A stretch of 64,000 nt of DNA from NCBI RefSeq assembly GCF_900116285.1, contig NZ_FPAJ01000001.1, forward strand, positions 124,001-188,000, written 5' to 3'. Made by a program: the position numbers and the translations under genes. Under the pieces are notes generated by a model. The model did no database searches. It was not told the DNA's origin and saw only the letters and a list, made by a program, of their open reading frames with translations. Shown in pieces: positions 44,135-53,057 of this stretch (position 1 is its first letter; the number at the start of each line of letters is the position of its first letter). Origin of the DNA: Sulfitobacter marinus (GTDB taxonomy: Bacteria > Pseudomonadota > Alphaproteobacteria > Rhodobacterales > Rhodobacteraceae).

Positions 44135-45327
44135 GAGTTTGGACAGAATACCCGGGTCTTCTGGAGGAATTTACACCTGCGGGAAATCCCCGTTGGCGAG
44201 TTCGTGTAGAAGGCGATAAATCTCGGCGTATCACAATACCCGTGGGCCCGAGTAATCCAGCTTTTAAGGATCACTACGAGGCTGCGCGACTTGGAATTAA
44301 GCTGGAGGCTCAGATTCCCGCTAAGGTCGCACGTGGCACCTTTGATGAACTGTGTGAGCGTTTCAATGCAGCGATGGTAGACATGGTAATGGCTGGGGTT
44401 CTGAATGAAGACACAAGGACCGGTCGGCAGCGTGGACTTCGACAGGCAGCCGATGTGAAAATGCGCGGACGGCGCATGGGGGAGCTCAACGCGGACTTCC
44501 CCAAAAAAGCATTCGTTCACATCCTCGATTCTTTTGGTTCGCACACAGGTGCTGCGGAAACGTGTCTTAAAGCCATGAAGGCCGCTTACCGCTGGGGTGA
44601 ATCTCGTGGGTTTCCAGAGAAGTCGGAAGTTTTCGTAGTTTCAAGCCCACATAAGGGGCGTGGTGGCGCAATAGCGTGGACAGAAGAAGAAGAGAAAAAA
44701 TTCTTGGAAACACATGGAAGTGGCACCATGGCGCGGCGCTGGTTTTATTTGACCAAGAATATGGCAGGCCGCATCGGAGACACTTTCGATATTGGACCGG
44801 AGAGCATCAAGCTCAAGCAAGGACGTGCCTTTTTGGGTTGGCAGCCCAAAAAGAACGGCTCTAAGTATGTGGAGGTGCCTCTAATGAAAGAGCTTGCTGA
44901 GGAACTGGAACTCGGTGTGCATGAGGACGCTTTTTTGCTCACCGAATTCGGTCGTCCGTTCGCTTCGAAAAATTCATTGGGAAACAAGATTTCAAAGTGG
45001 GTTGTGCAAGCAGGATTCTACAAAAGTATTGAAGTGGTAGATAACAAGACAGGTAAAAAAAGGACTGAAAAGAGGGCCACGCGCTCTCAACACGGGGTTC
45101 GAAAAGCTACTGGACACGAGATGGCCCTATCGGGTGCGAATGTCTATGAGATTGCCGCTCGCCTGTCTCACTCGGACTTCAAATCGTCGGCACCCTATGT
45201 CCAGGGAGTTGATCGCGCCCGATTGGTCGAGTCTGGTTTCGACAGGGTTGAGAGAGCTCGCCAAGAGCGAAGTGTCCCACGCCACGAAAACCGTGGGACA
45301 CCTGAAGTATCAGATGCCAATGAATAA
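44131..45327 (+). CDS. Tyrosine site-specific integrase of the island
   Basis: Recombinase of 398 residues that inserts the element into tRNA-Glu. The catalytic residues are Arg214 in AGRIGD, His321 and Arg324 in QHGVRKATG, His347 in LSHSDF and the nucleophile Tyr356 in APYVQ. The N-terminal part carries the core-binding and probable arm-binding domains. Its stop is 15 bp from the right att repeat, and the last codons contain an inverted pair of the end motif. Complete, so excision should be possible. Confidence 0.93.
   Translation: MRVWTEYPGLLEEFTPAGNPRWRVRVEGDKSRRITIPVGPSNPAFKDHYEAARLGIKLEAQIPAKVARGTFDELCERFNAAMVDMVMAGVLNEDTRTGRQRGLRQAADVKMRGRRMGELNADFPKKAFVHILDSFGSHTGAAETCLKAMKAAYRWGESRGFPEKSEVFVVSSPHKGRGGAIAWTEEEEKKFLETHGSGTMARRWFYLTKNMAGRIGDTFDIGPESIKLKQGRAFLGWQPKKNGSKYVEVPLMKELAEELELGVHEDAFLLTEFGRPFASKNSLGNKISKWVVQAGFYKSIEVVDNKTGKKRTEKRATRSQHGVRKATGHEMALSGANVYEIAARLSHSDFKSSAPYVQGVDRARLVESGFDRVERARQERSVPRHENRGTPEVSDANE
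45272..45281 (+). repeat. GTGTCCCACG end motif, right copy 1
   Basis: Inside the 3' end of the integrase gene, 61 bp from the right att repeat. Confidence 0.6.
45292..45301 (-). repeat. GTGTCCCACG end motif, right copy 2 (inverted)
   Basis: Inverted relative to 45272-45281 with a 10-bp spacer, giving a palindromic site 41 bp from the right att repeat. Confidence 0.6.
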
Positions 45328-45342
45328 AGGCTTTTAGGAGGG

Positions 45343-45361
45343 AAGTGGCAGCCCGTAGGGG
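45343..45361. repeat. attR: 19-bp repeat in the tRNA-Glu 3' end
   Basis: Same sequence as 30135-30153. It overlaps the CCA end, acceptor stem and part of the T arm of the tRNA gene, the standard target of tRNA-specific integrases. Confidence 0.9.
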
Positions 45362-45420
45362 AGTCGAACCCCTCTTTTCAGGTTGAAAACCTGACGTCCT
45401 AACCGATAGACGAACGGGCC
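45346..45420 (-). tRNA. tRNA-Glu (anticodon UUC)
   Basis: On the minus strand it begins GGCCCGTTCGTC and ends with an encoded CCA (45346-45348). The D arm (GGTTAGGAC), the anticodon loop TTTTCAA with anticodon TTC (45385-45387) and the T loop GTTCGACTC are all present. The acceptor stem pairs with one G-U at position 1. The gene is intact despite the insertion, because the element brings its own 3' end. Confidence 0.97.
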
Positions 45421-45496
45421 ACTTAGCTTGTGAGCGGTTCATTAGGCAATCACGCGAAAGGGCGCAAGTAGAAATTACCCCTAATGTGAAAAAGTT

Positions 45497-47242
45497 TTAT
45501 GCGGGTGCTACATCTTCCAGTCGAAGTTGCACGGTTTGCCGCCCGCGCCAGCTATTGATGTCGAGCCGACCCGCCAAGTGAAACCGCGCACCGCCGTGGT
45601 TTTCAAGGGCTGGGCCAAGCGGGCCGTCGAATGCACCAAAGGCGATGGCATCCAGTTTGGTACCGGCACCTCCGCCATCCCCGAAACTGATTTTCAGATG
45701 GCTTTCACCGACGCGCTTGGCGAACCGAATCTGCATATCCGCAAAAACGTAACGCGGGGCAGGGGCACCGGCACCGAACGGGCCCGCTTGTTCGATTTGC
45801 TCGGCCAGTTCAACGGTGGCCGCGGTGGGCATCAGCATACCGTCCAGCCGCAGATCTGCGGCACCAGCCAGATGGGCCCCCTGTTTTTCCAGCAACTCGG
45901 CCAGCCGTGCCATTGCGGCGTCCAGCTTGTCTTCGGCGACGGTCAGACCAGCGGCCAACTTGTGGCCACCGCCCTTGATTAACAACCCTTCGGCGGCCAG
46001 CCGTTGGATCGGCGCGCCCAAATCAATGCCGGACACGGATCGGCCCGATCCTTTGCCAATGCCGTCTTCGAACCCGATCACGATGGACGGGCGGTTCGAT
46101 GCTTCCTTAAGGCGCGAGGCGACGATGCCCACGACGCCGGGATGCCAGCCCGCGCCAGAGGCCCAGACCAGCGGCGCGTCAAAGCCACGCGCCTCGGCTT
46201 GATCCAATGCCACCGCGCGCACTGCGTTCTCGACATCGCGGCGTTCGGTATTCAGGGTATCCAGCCGCTCGGCCAAGGCCGCAGCCTCGTGCGGGTCATT
46301 GGTGGACAGCAGGCGCGCGCCCAGATCGGCCTGCCCGATGCGCCCGCCCGCATTGATGCGCGGACCCAGCAGAAACCCCAGATGATAGGCTGCAGGGGCC
46401 GTGTCCATCCGTGCGATATCAGAAAGCGCGGCCAGCCCAACGCGATCTCGTCGTGCCATCACGCGCAACCCTTGGCGTACAAAAGCGCGGTTCACGCCAA
46501 TCAGCGGGGCCACGTCGGCTACGGTGGCAAGGGCGACCAGATCAAGCATGGACATCAGATCGGGGCCTTTGGTGCCCGCCTCGCGCAGTTGGCGGCCCGC
46601 CTCGACCAGCATCAAGAATACGACGGCAGCGGCGCACAGATGGGCCAGCGCGCCGTCTTCGTCCTGCCGGTTCGGGTTCACGACCGCGACAGCATCCGGC
46701 AGGTTTTCGCCACCAAGGTGGTGATCCAGCACAATCACATCCGCGCCCACCGCCGCAGCAATTGGCCCATGTGACAGCGTCCCGCAATCGACACAGATGA
46801 TCAGGTCGTGCTTGGCGGCCAAGGCGGCCATGGCCTCTTCGTTGGGGCCGTAGCCTTCGTCTATGCGGTCAGGCACATATAGCGTCGCCTGGCAGCCCAT
46901 GTCGCGCAGCCACACCAGCAGCAGCGCGGCGGAACTGCCACCATCGACATCGTAATCGGCAAACACGGCAATGCGTTGACGGGATTTAACGGCTGCCAGA
47001 AACCGTGTTGCGGCCTTTTCCATATCCCGCAGGCTGCGTGGATCGGGCAGCAACTCGCGCAAAGATGGGGACAAAAACTGCTTGGCCACGGCGGCACCTA
47101 CGCCACGGCGGGCCAGCACCTGACATAACGCCTGCGGCAGCTCGGTCTGTTGCAACAGCACCTGTGTGGCGCGTTCGGACTCGACGCTGGGTCCGACCCA
47201 TTTGCGCCCGGTCAGGGATGCATCAACACCTAAAAAGCTCAT
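45497..47242 (-). CDS. recJ: Single-stranded-DNA-specific exonuclease RecJ
   Basis: 5'-3' exonuclease of recombination and repair, 581 residues, the normal length. DHH motifs are intact: FADYDVDGGSSA, VDCGTLSHGP, VLDHHLGG and VNPNRQDE. The DHHA1 domain follows with GWHPGVVGIVASRL and GGGHKLAAGLT. It is separated from the next gene by about 60 bp on the same strand. Confidence 0.96.
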   Translation of the reverse strand: MSFLGVDASLTGRKWVGPSVESERATQVLLQQTELPQALCQVLARRGVGAAVAKQFLSPSLRELLPDPRSLRDMEKAATRFLAAVKSRQRIAVFADYDVDGGSSAALLLVWLRDMGCQATLYVPDRIDEGYGPNEEAMAALAAKHDLIICVDCGTLSHGPIAAAVGADVIVLDHHLGGENLPDAVAVVNPNRQDEDGALAHLCAAAVVFLMLVEAGRQLREAGTKGPDLMSMLDLVALATVADVAPLIGVNRAFVRQGLRVMARRDRVGLAALSDIARMDTAPAAYHLGFLLGPRINAGGRIGQADLGARLLSTNDPHEAAALAERLDTLNTERRDVENAVRAVALDQAEARGFDAPLVWASGAGWHPGVVGIVASRLKEASNRPSIVIGFEDGIGKGSGRSVSGIDLGAPIQRLAAEGLLIKGGGHKLAAGLTVAEDKLDAAMARLAELLEKQGAHLAGAADLRLDGMLMPTAATVELAEQIEQAGPFGAGAPAPRYVFADMQIRFAKRVGESHLKISFGDGGGAGTKLDAIAFGAFDGPLGPALENHGGARFHLAGRLDINSWRGRQTVQLRLEDVAPA

Positions 47243-47301
47243 GCGTCCCTCACTCCGTTCATGTTCAGTAACTTATCCAGTAGTCTGCGTGCCCAACGTG
47301 C

Positions 47302-48267
47302 TTAGCTATCGGTCGGCGTGCGATAATTGATCCGCCGCACTGACCCGGATTTGGACCGCATGATCAGTGTTTCGGTTGTCAGCCAGCCCGGTTCGCGCTG
47401 CACGCCGGGCAAGAGTGTACCGCCCGTCACACCCGTCGCGGCAAAGATCACGTCTTGGGTGACCATTTCGTCGCGCCCGTAAATACGGTCAAGATCGGTA
47501 ATCCCGGCCTTGGCGGCGCGGCCCCGTTCATCGTCGTTGCGGAACAGCAAGCGGCCATACATTTGCCCGCCCATACATTTCAAAGCGGCGGCGGCTAGTA
47601 CGCCTTCAGGCGCGCCGCCAGATCCCATATACATGTCGATGCCCGTGCCGGGTTCTGCGCAATGCATGACGCCGGCCACGTCGCCATCGGTGATCAGCCG
47701 GATCGCCGCGCCGGTTTCGCGGACCTGGGCGATCATTTCGTCGTGGCGGGGGCGTTCCAGAATACATACGGTGATGTCCTGCGTGCTGCAGCCTTTGGCG
47801 GCGGCAAGGGCCTGCACGCGTTGCGCCGGTGTCATATCAAGCGTCACAACATCCTTGGCAAAGCCCGGCCCGATGGCCAGCTTGTCCATGTACACGTCAG
47901 GCGCATGCAACATTGACCCGCGCGGGCCCATGGCAATTACGGTCAGCGCGTTTGGCATGTCCTTGGCCGTCAATGTGGTCCCTTCGAGCGGGTCCAGCGC
48001 GATGTCTACACCGGGGCCATTGCCGGTGCCGACTTCCTCGCCGATATACAGCATCGGGGCCTCGTCACGTTCGCCTTCGCCAATCACCACGACGCCTGCG
48101 ATATCCAGCATGTTCAACTGTTTGCGCATGGCGTTTACAGCCGCTTGATCTGCCGCTTTTTCGTCGCCGCGACCGATCAGTTTGGCCGACGCCAACGCTG
48201 CGGCCTCGGATACGCGCGCAAGGCCAAGGGACAACATGCGGTCTTTGAAATCAGCAGGAGAGGTCAT
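47302..48267 (-). CDS. glpX: Fructose-1,6-bisphosphatase class II (GlpX)
   Basis: Gluconeogenic phosphatase of 321 residues. The metal-binding motif GEGERDEAPMLYIGE and DIALDPLEGTTLTAKDMPNA identify the class II fold, and the active-site YMGSGGAPEGVLAAAALKCMG follows. It lies between hom and recJ, the usual order in Rhodobacterales. Confidence 0.95.
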   Translation of the reverse strand: MTSPADFKDRMLSLGLARVSEAAALASAKLIGRGDEKAADQAAVNAMRKQLNMLDIAGVVVIGEGERDEAPMLYIGEEVGTGNGPGVDIALDPLEGTTLTAKDMPNALTVIAMGPRGSMLHAPDVYMDKLAIGPGFAKDVVTLDMTPAQRVQALAAAKGCSTQDITVCILERPRHDEMIAQVRETGAAIRLITDGDVAGVMHCAEPGTGIDMYMGSGGAPEGVLAAAALKCMGGQMYGRLLFRNDDERGRAAKAGITDLDRIYGRDEMVTQDVIFAATGVTGGTLLPGVQREPGWLTTETLIMRSKSGSVRRINYRTPTDS

Positions 48268-48306
48268 GAGGGTCGGTTCCTTTTACATCAATCTTTTAAG
48301 GGCGGC

Positions 48307-49608
48307 TCAAAGGTCTTCGATCCGCAGGGCAACGGGATCACTGGCCAGAACTCCGGTTTTCGCCATTGCGGCCAAAGCATCATCTAACGCGCTGCGAGTG
48401 GTTTTATGGGTGACGATCAAAACCGGCGCGTGATCGTTATGGTGGGCGGTCTGACGCATTCGGTCAATGCTGATGCCTGCTTCGCCCAGCACCGTTGCTA
48501 CTTTGGCCAATGCGCCGGGTTTGTCCAGCAGGCCCATGCGCAGATAGAATGCCGCCGGGGCCTGTGACATGGCCGACGCGGTGTTGGTCAGGGTGCTGGC
48601 TTTTTGGCCGAACACCGGCCCTTGCCAACCACGGGCAAGATCGCAGATGTCGGACAGAACGGCGCTGGCAGTAGGACCTTCGCCCGCGCCGGGGCCGCGC
48701 AGCACGATTTGGCCAACGGCGTCGCCCTCAAGCACGATCATATTGGTGCCGCCGGACAATTGCCCCAAAGGCGATGTATCAGGCACAAGACAGGGCTGCA
48801 TGCGCTGCTCAAGCCCGCGTCCGGTCATCTGGGCGACACCCAACAGTTTGATCTTGTACCCCATGCCAGCGGCTGCACGGATGTCTTCGATGCTGACCCG
48901 TTCAATGCCTTCAAGGTCGATCCCGTCGAAATCAACGCGCGAGCCAAAGGCAATGGATGACAGGATCGCCAGTTTATGCGCAGCATCAATGCCGCCCACA
49001 TCCAGCGCCGGATCAGCCTCAAGATAGCCAAGGCCGTCAGCCTCGGCGAAAACGTCCTCATAGGGCAGGCCAGCGTCCTCCATCCGGGTCAGGATATAGT
49101 TGCAAGACCCGTTCATCACGCCCATCACGCGGGTAATCTCGTTTCCGGCCAAGGCCTCGTTCAGGACCTTGATCACGGGGATACCGCCTGCCACCGCCGC
49201 TTCGTACCGGATGTGGCGGCCAGCTGCCTCGGCCTGTTCGGCAAGCGATTGACCATGGATGGCCAGCATCGCCTTGTTTGCGGTTACAACGTCTTTACCA
49301 GCGCCCAATGCGGCCTCGGTCGCGTCTTTAGCCGGACCTTCGTCGCCACCGATCAATTCAACGAACACATCGACATCATCGCGCTTGGCCAGGGCGACGG
49401 GGTCGTCCTCCCAAGCATAGCCCGACAGGTTGACGCCGCGGTCTTTGTCTTTGCTGCGGGCGGACACGGCCGAAATGGTGATCTTGCGGCCTGTGCGGGC
49501 CTCAAGCAGATCGGCCTGTTTGCGCAAAATACGCACAACGCCAACGCCCACCGTACCCAATCCCGCAATCCCAAGACGAAGTGGCCCAGACTGAAGCGGA
49601 TGTGACAT
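48307..49608 (-). CDS. hom: Homoserine dehydrogenase
   Basis: NAD(P)H-dependent reduction of aspartate semialdehyde for Thr and Met synthesis; 433 residues. The Rossmann motif GIAGLGTVGVGVVR is near the N-terminus, the catalytic domain contains GVMNGSCNYILTRM, and a C-terminal ACT domain (MGLLDKPGALAKVATVLGEA) suggests threonine feedback. The ATG at 49608 follows AAGGAAC; an open upstream extension of 77 codons is not part of the protein. It precedes glpX by 39 bp. Confidence 0.95.
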   Translation of the reverse strand: MSHPLQSGPLRLGIAGLGTVGVGVVRILRKQADLLEARTGRKITISAVSARSKDKDRGVNLSGYAWEDDPVALAKRDDVDVFVELIGGDEGPAKDATEAALGAGKDVVTANKAMLAIHGQSLAEQAEAAGRHIRYEAAVAGGIPVIKVLNEALAGNEITRVMGVMNGSCNYILTRMEDAGLPYEDVFAEADGLGYLEADPALDVGGIDAAHKLAILSSIAFGSRVDFDGIDLEGIERVSIEDIRAAAGMGYKIKLLGVAQMTGRGLEQRMQPCLVPDTSPLGQLSGGTNMIVLEGDAVGQIVLRGPGAGEGPTASAVLSDICDLARGWQGPVFGQKASTLTNTASAMSQAPAAFYLRMGLLDKPGALAKVATVLGEAGISIDRMRQTAHHNDHAPVLIVTHKTTRSALDDALAAMAKTGVLASDPVALRIEDL

Positions 49609-49711
49609 GTGCGGTTCCTTTAAAACGGTGCGCAGGGGCGACGAAATTACTCTATGGCGGCGATGTAACGGGTTCAAACCCCACGTGCAACGCAGCCCGT
49701 CGGAAAATCGT

Positions 49712-50008
49712 CTATTGCAGGCCTTCGCTGAGCCGTTGTTTCTCGGCATCTGTGAGAACTGATCCGCGCAGCTGTGCTGCCCGGGCCTGCAAACCCGCGA
49801 CGCGGGCGTCCATCGTGCTTTCAATCTGCTCAGCGTCACTCTGCCCGGTCGTCAGCTGCGCCGACAGCGGATCCACGGGAACAAGGGCAGGGTACTGCGC
49901 GGCCAGCATTTCAGGCGTGGCACGGCTGTCGAGCGCTGGAAACTGAGTACAGGCGGCTGGCAACAGCAGGGCAAGGGCGCAAAGGCGGCGAAGGATGTGA
50001 TGTGTCAT
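49712..50008 (-). CDS. Small lipoprotein of unknown function
   Basis: A 98-residue protein. The signal sequence ends in the lipobox LPAAC (about residues 16-20), so it should be lipidated and anchored to a membrane. The rest is helical with a short coiled coil (ESTMDARVAGLQARAAQL). It lies about 100 bp upstream of hom on the same strand. Function unknown. Confidence 0.72.
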   Translation of the reverse strand: MTHHILRRLCALALLLPAACTQFPALDSRATPEMLAAQYPALVPVDPLSAQLTTGQSDAEQIESTMDARVAGLQARAAQLRGSVLTDAEKQRLSEGLQ

Positions 50009-50058
50009 GGCGGCAATTCATGCACCAGCCATAGTTATCGTGCAAGCGGGGTTTGCCT

Positions 50059-50074
50059 TTGAACGACTGTTCAA
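50059..50074. promoter_or_regulatory. Probable TetR operator
   Basis: TTGAACGACTGTTCAA is a palindrome with 6-bp arms and a 4-bp centre, 13 bp upstream of the TetR-family start codon. The position indicates autorepression, and possibly control of the divergent lipoprotein gene. Confidence 0.6.
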
Positions 50075-50087
50075 TTAGCGTTTGAGT

Positions 50088-50675
50088 ATGGCACGTACCA
50101 CTGGTTCACATTCTGATATCACCGGCCCCAAGGTCCGCGAGGCTGCATTGCGCCTGTTTGCGCAAAACGGGTTTGCCGCCGTGTCCATGCGTGCCATCGC
50201 CAGCGAGGTCGGCGTGCAGGCGGGGGCGCTTTATAACTATACGCCAGACAAGCAAACGCTGCTGTTTAATCTGCTTTGCACCCATATGGAGCAGCTTTTG
50301 GCGGCGTTTACCGACGACACGAGCCTCGCGCCGGTGGACAGGCTGCGCCGCTTCGTGGATTTCCACATTCGGTTCCACGCCGACCGCCCCGACGAGGTTT
50401 TCATCTCTTATATGGAGCTTCGCAATCTGTCGCCCGAGAATTTTAGCGCTGTCGAAGCGCTGCGCCGCCAGTACGAAGATCGCCTACAGGCCATTTTGCA
50501 AAGCGGTGCTGATGCGGGTGAGTTTGACATTGCTGACACCAAAATCGCGACGCTGGCTGTTATCGCGATGCTCACGGGCGTGAATACGTGGTTTCGGGTC
50601 GGTGGCCGGCTTTCGCTGGATCAGGTCATTGCGCAATATTGGGATATGGTGCGTAAGTCAGTGATGTCGGGGTAG
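50088..50675 (+). CDS. TetR-family transcriptional regulator
   Basis: A 195-residue repressor. The N-terminal helix-turn-helix (about 20-65) contains LFAQNGFAAVSMRAIASEVG and the family YNYTPDKQTLLFNL. The C-terminal ligand domain is helical. The ATG at 50088 was chosen over a TTG two codons earlier. The palindrome at 50059-50074 is the likely operator. The ligand is unknown. A strong terminator overlaps its stop codon. Confidence 0.87.
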   Translation: MARTTGSHSDITGPKVREAALRLFAQNGFAAVSMRAIASEVGVQAGALYNYTPDKQTLLFNLLCTHMEQLLAAFTDDTSLAPVDRLRRFVDFHIRFHADRPDEVFISYMELRNLSPENFSAVEALRRQYEDRLQAILQSGADAGEFDIADTKIATLAVIAMLTGVNTWFRVGGRLSLDQVIAQYWDMVRKSVMSG

Positions 50676-50702
50676 GCCGCAGTCGGCCATACCCCCGTTT
50701 TT
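50669..50702 (+). terminator. Rho-independent terminator of the TetR gene
   Basis: The stem GGGGTAGGCCG with CGGCCATACCCC (one bulged base), loop CAGT, followed by CGTTTTT. It begins within the last codons of the gene. Confidence 0.85.
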
Positions 50703-50717
50703 CAATGCGCGTCTCAT

Positions 50718-51629
50718 TCAATGCGCAGGTTTTATGAATGTCCCGTTGTTCAGGTCTCGCATTGCTTGGCGCAATTCGTCCTGCGTGTTCATCACGATCG
50801 GGCCATGCCAGGCCACAGGCTCGTCTATCGGGGCACCCGAAATAAGCAGGAAACGCACCCCCTCAGGCCCGGCTTGCAATGTCACCTCGTCGCCCGTACC
50901 GAAACGGATCAGCGTCCGGTCCCCGCTGAGATCGCGAATGTTGACCTCTTCGCCGCCGACCTCTTTTTCAAGCAGCACGCCCGATGGCTTTGAAGCATCT
51001 GCAAACGCCGCAGCCCCTTCGAATACATAAGCAAAAGCACGGCGGTAAGTGTCGATCTTGAACGTCTTTTTGACGCCCGCGGGTACGGAAATGTCCAGAT
51101 ACTGCGGATCGGCAGCGATGCCATCTACCGGACCGGTCTTGCCCCAGAATTCGCCGGTGATGACTTTGACCACGCTGCCATCATCATCGGTGATCACCGG
51201 AATATCCTTGGCCGTGACATCCTGATAGCGCGGCGCGGTCATCTTTTGCGCGGATGGCAGATTTCCCCACAGCTGAAAGCCGTGCATCTGGCCCTGCGCA
51301 TTTCCGTGCGGCATTTCCTGATGCAAAATCCCCGATCCGGCAGTCATCCACTGCACATCGCCCGCCCCTAGGGTGCCAACATTGCCAAGGGAATCGCCAT
51401 GCTCCACCGTGCCTGACAGAACATAGGTAATGGTTTCGATCCCCCGATGGGGATGCCACGGAAAGCCGCGTTCGAAATCTTGGGGGCGCTCATTCCGAAA
51501 ATCATCAAACAGCAAAAACGGGTCCAGCTCGCTGGGATCCTGAAACCCGAAGGCGCGGTGCAATTTGACGCCTGCGCCTTCCAAAGTTGGGACAGCTGCG
51601 CGGGTCTCAAGTGTGGGTCTGAGGGACAT
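50718..51629 (-). CDS. Pirin family protein
   Basis: Bicupin protein of 303 residues. The metal ligands are in FPWHPHRGIETITYVLSG and TAGSGILHQEMP (His-X-His, His, Glu), the pirin/YhhW pattern. Some bacterial pirins have quercetinase activity or interact with metabolic enzymes; the role here is open. The ATG at 51629 follows AAGGAGAG. Divergent from the dehydrogenase gene. Confidence 0.9.
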   Translation of the reverse strand: MSLRPTLETRAAVPTLEGAGVKLHRAFGFQDPSELDPFLLFDDFRNERPQDFERGFPWHPHRGIETITYVLSGTVEHGDSLGNVGTLGAGDVQWMTAGSGILHQEMPHGNAQGQMHGFQLWGNLPSAQKMTAPRYQDVTAKDIPVITDDDGSVVKVITGEFWGKTGPVDGIAADPQYLDISVPAGVKKTFKIDTYRRAFAYVFEGAAAFADASKPSGVLLEKEVGGEEVNIRDLSGDRTLIRFGTGDEVTLQAGPEGVRFLLISGAPIDEPVAWHGPIVMNTQDELRQAMRDLNNGTFIKPAH

Positions 51630-51817
51630 TGTCGCTCTCCTTTCGTGAGTTGACCCATAGGTAGGTCGATACTGACCGCGCTGCAATATCGCAGCGGCGA
51701 ACCAAGCTTGTGCAAATTTGAACTGTTGCGCTGACAGGGCTGCAGGGGTCGCAAACAGGCGCGACCGGGCTGGCCTGGCGCGGTTCACCTATCGTTAACT
51801 TAAAGGGGAGCGCAGGC

Positions 51818-52759
51818 ATGAAGGTCGGATTTATTGGTTTGGGTAACGTGGGCGGCAAGCTGTCAGGCAGCTTGCTTCGGAATGGCGTCGATCTCTATGT
51901 GCATGATTTGAATGCTGACTTCGTAGCCGCCAAAGTAGCAGCGGGGGCCAAGGACGGCGCATCACCTGCGGATCTGATGCAGACCTGCGATGTGGTCATC
52001 ACCTGCCTGCCCAGTCCGGCGGCATCGGCGGCAGTGATGGCCGAGATGCTGCCTCATGTCGGCCCCGGAAAGATCTGGATGGAGATGTCGACAACGGACG
52101 AGGCCGAGATCAAACGCCTCGGCGCGGCTGTGATTAATGCAGGGGGCACCGCCGTTGATTGCCCCGTTTCGGGCGGATGCCACCGCGCCGACACTGGCAA
52201 TATCAGCATTTTTGCGGGCTGCGATCGGCCCGGTTTTGATCGCGTCTTGCCGCTGCTGACGCTGATGGGACGGCGCGTGCTGCATACAGGCGATCTGGGC
52301 ACGGCGTCCGTGCTAAAGGTGATGACAAATTACCTTGCCACTGTGAACCTGGTTTCCGTCTGCGAAGCGATGACCGTGATGAAGGGGGCAGGAATGGATA
52401 TGGCGACGACGTATCAGGCGATTGCCATGTCATCGGGAACGTCTTTTGTCCATGAAACAGAAAGCCAGCTGATCCTGTCGGGGTCGCGGGATGTGAACTT
52501 TACCATGGACCTTATCCAGAAAGATATCGGGCTATTTCAAAAGCTTGCTGACCAACGTTCGATCCCGCTTGAACTGTCCCCGCTGATCATTGAGATCATG
52601 AAAGACGGGCAACAACGCTATGGTGAACGGGCGCAATCGGACCGTATTATCGAACGGTTAGAGGACGCAACCGGCCTGAAAATACTGGCAGATGGGTTTC
52701 CTCAAGAATTGATAGACGATGAGCCTGAAGAACGCGGCTATGAGGTCGCTGCGCGTTAA
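51818..52759 (+). CDS. 3-hydroxyisobutyrate-dehydrogenase-family oxidoreductase
   Basis: NAD(P)-dependent beta-hydroxyacid dehydrogenase of 313 residues. The Rossmann motif is GFIGLGNVGGKLS, the substrate-binding block is DCPVSGGCHRADTGNISIFAGG-like (VSGGCHRADTGNISIFAG), and the catalytic Lys is in LKVMTNYL, all characteristic. The block that usually reads SGG-x2-A-x3-G has Cys-His after the glycines. The ATG follows AAGGGGAG. The specific hydroxyacid cannot be told from the neighbours. Confidence 0.88.
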   Translation: MKVGFIGLGNVGGKLSGSLLRNGVDLYVHDLNADFVAAKVAAGAKDGASPADLMQTCDVVITCLPSPAASAAVMAEMLPHVGPGKIWMEMSTTDEAEIKRLGAAVINAGGTAVDCPVSGGCHRADTGNISIFAGCDRPGFDRVLPLLTLMGRRVLHTGDLGTASVLKVMTNYLATVNLVSVCEAMTVMKGAGMDMATTYQAIAMSSGTSFVHETESQLILSGSRDVNFTMDLIQKDIGLFQKLADQRSIPLELSPLIIEIMKDGQQRYGERAQSDRIIERLEDATGLKILADGFPQELIDDEPEERGYEVAAR

Positions 52760-53057
52760 CCATGGTAAATTCTAAGGTCATAGGAGAGGTGCGCGCGGCA
52801 AACTATTGGCATCATTTGGTGTTTAGTTTTTACCGCGACGCTTTTGCAAAGGCAAAGCTGCGAAAGTGTTAATAAACACGTTTGGCCGCATCGCATCGTT
52901 TACAGATTTTTAAGAAAATATTAACCCTAATTACTGTTAAGACGCGATGGGAGGGTTGCCTGTTATACCCCTGAAAATACGATGTTTTCAGGTTTTCCAA
53001 CCCGGTGAAAATACCCGAAAACAACCATAATATGGTTAATCGCGCTGAGCTGCGGTC
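52760..53057. other. Intergenic region with nested hairpin
   Basis: About 300 bp between two convergent genes. The stem CCTGAAAA/TTTTCAGG (52970-52977 with 52985-52992) is enclosed by GGGTTG/CAACCC (52953-52958 with 52998-53003). It could terminate either neighbour, but no T tract is strong. Nothing else was seen. Confidence 0.4.

Larger units (their letters stand above)
30135..45361. mobile_element. Integrative and mobilizable element inserted in tRNA-Glu
   Basis: Bounded by a 19-bp direct repeat (30135-30153 and 45343-45361), the second copy covering the 3' end of an intact tRNA-Glu gene. A tyrosine integrase lies 15 bp inside the right end. Inside are a MOBQ-type relaxase with oriT, a TraD/MobC-like accessory gene, a primase-like replication gene and cargo: a KAP/YobI-like NTPase, an unknown helical protein and a reverse transcriptase. 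No type IV secretion genes are present, so transfer would need a helper. The left part is visibly AT-richer than the host DNA. Confidence 0.92.
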
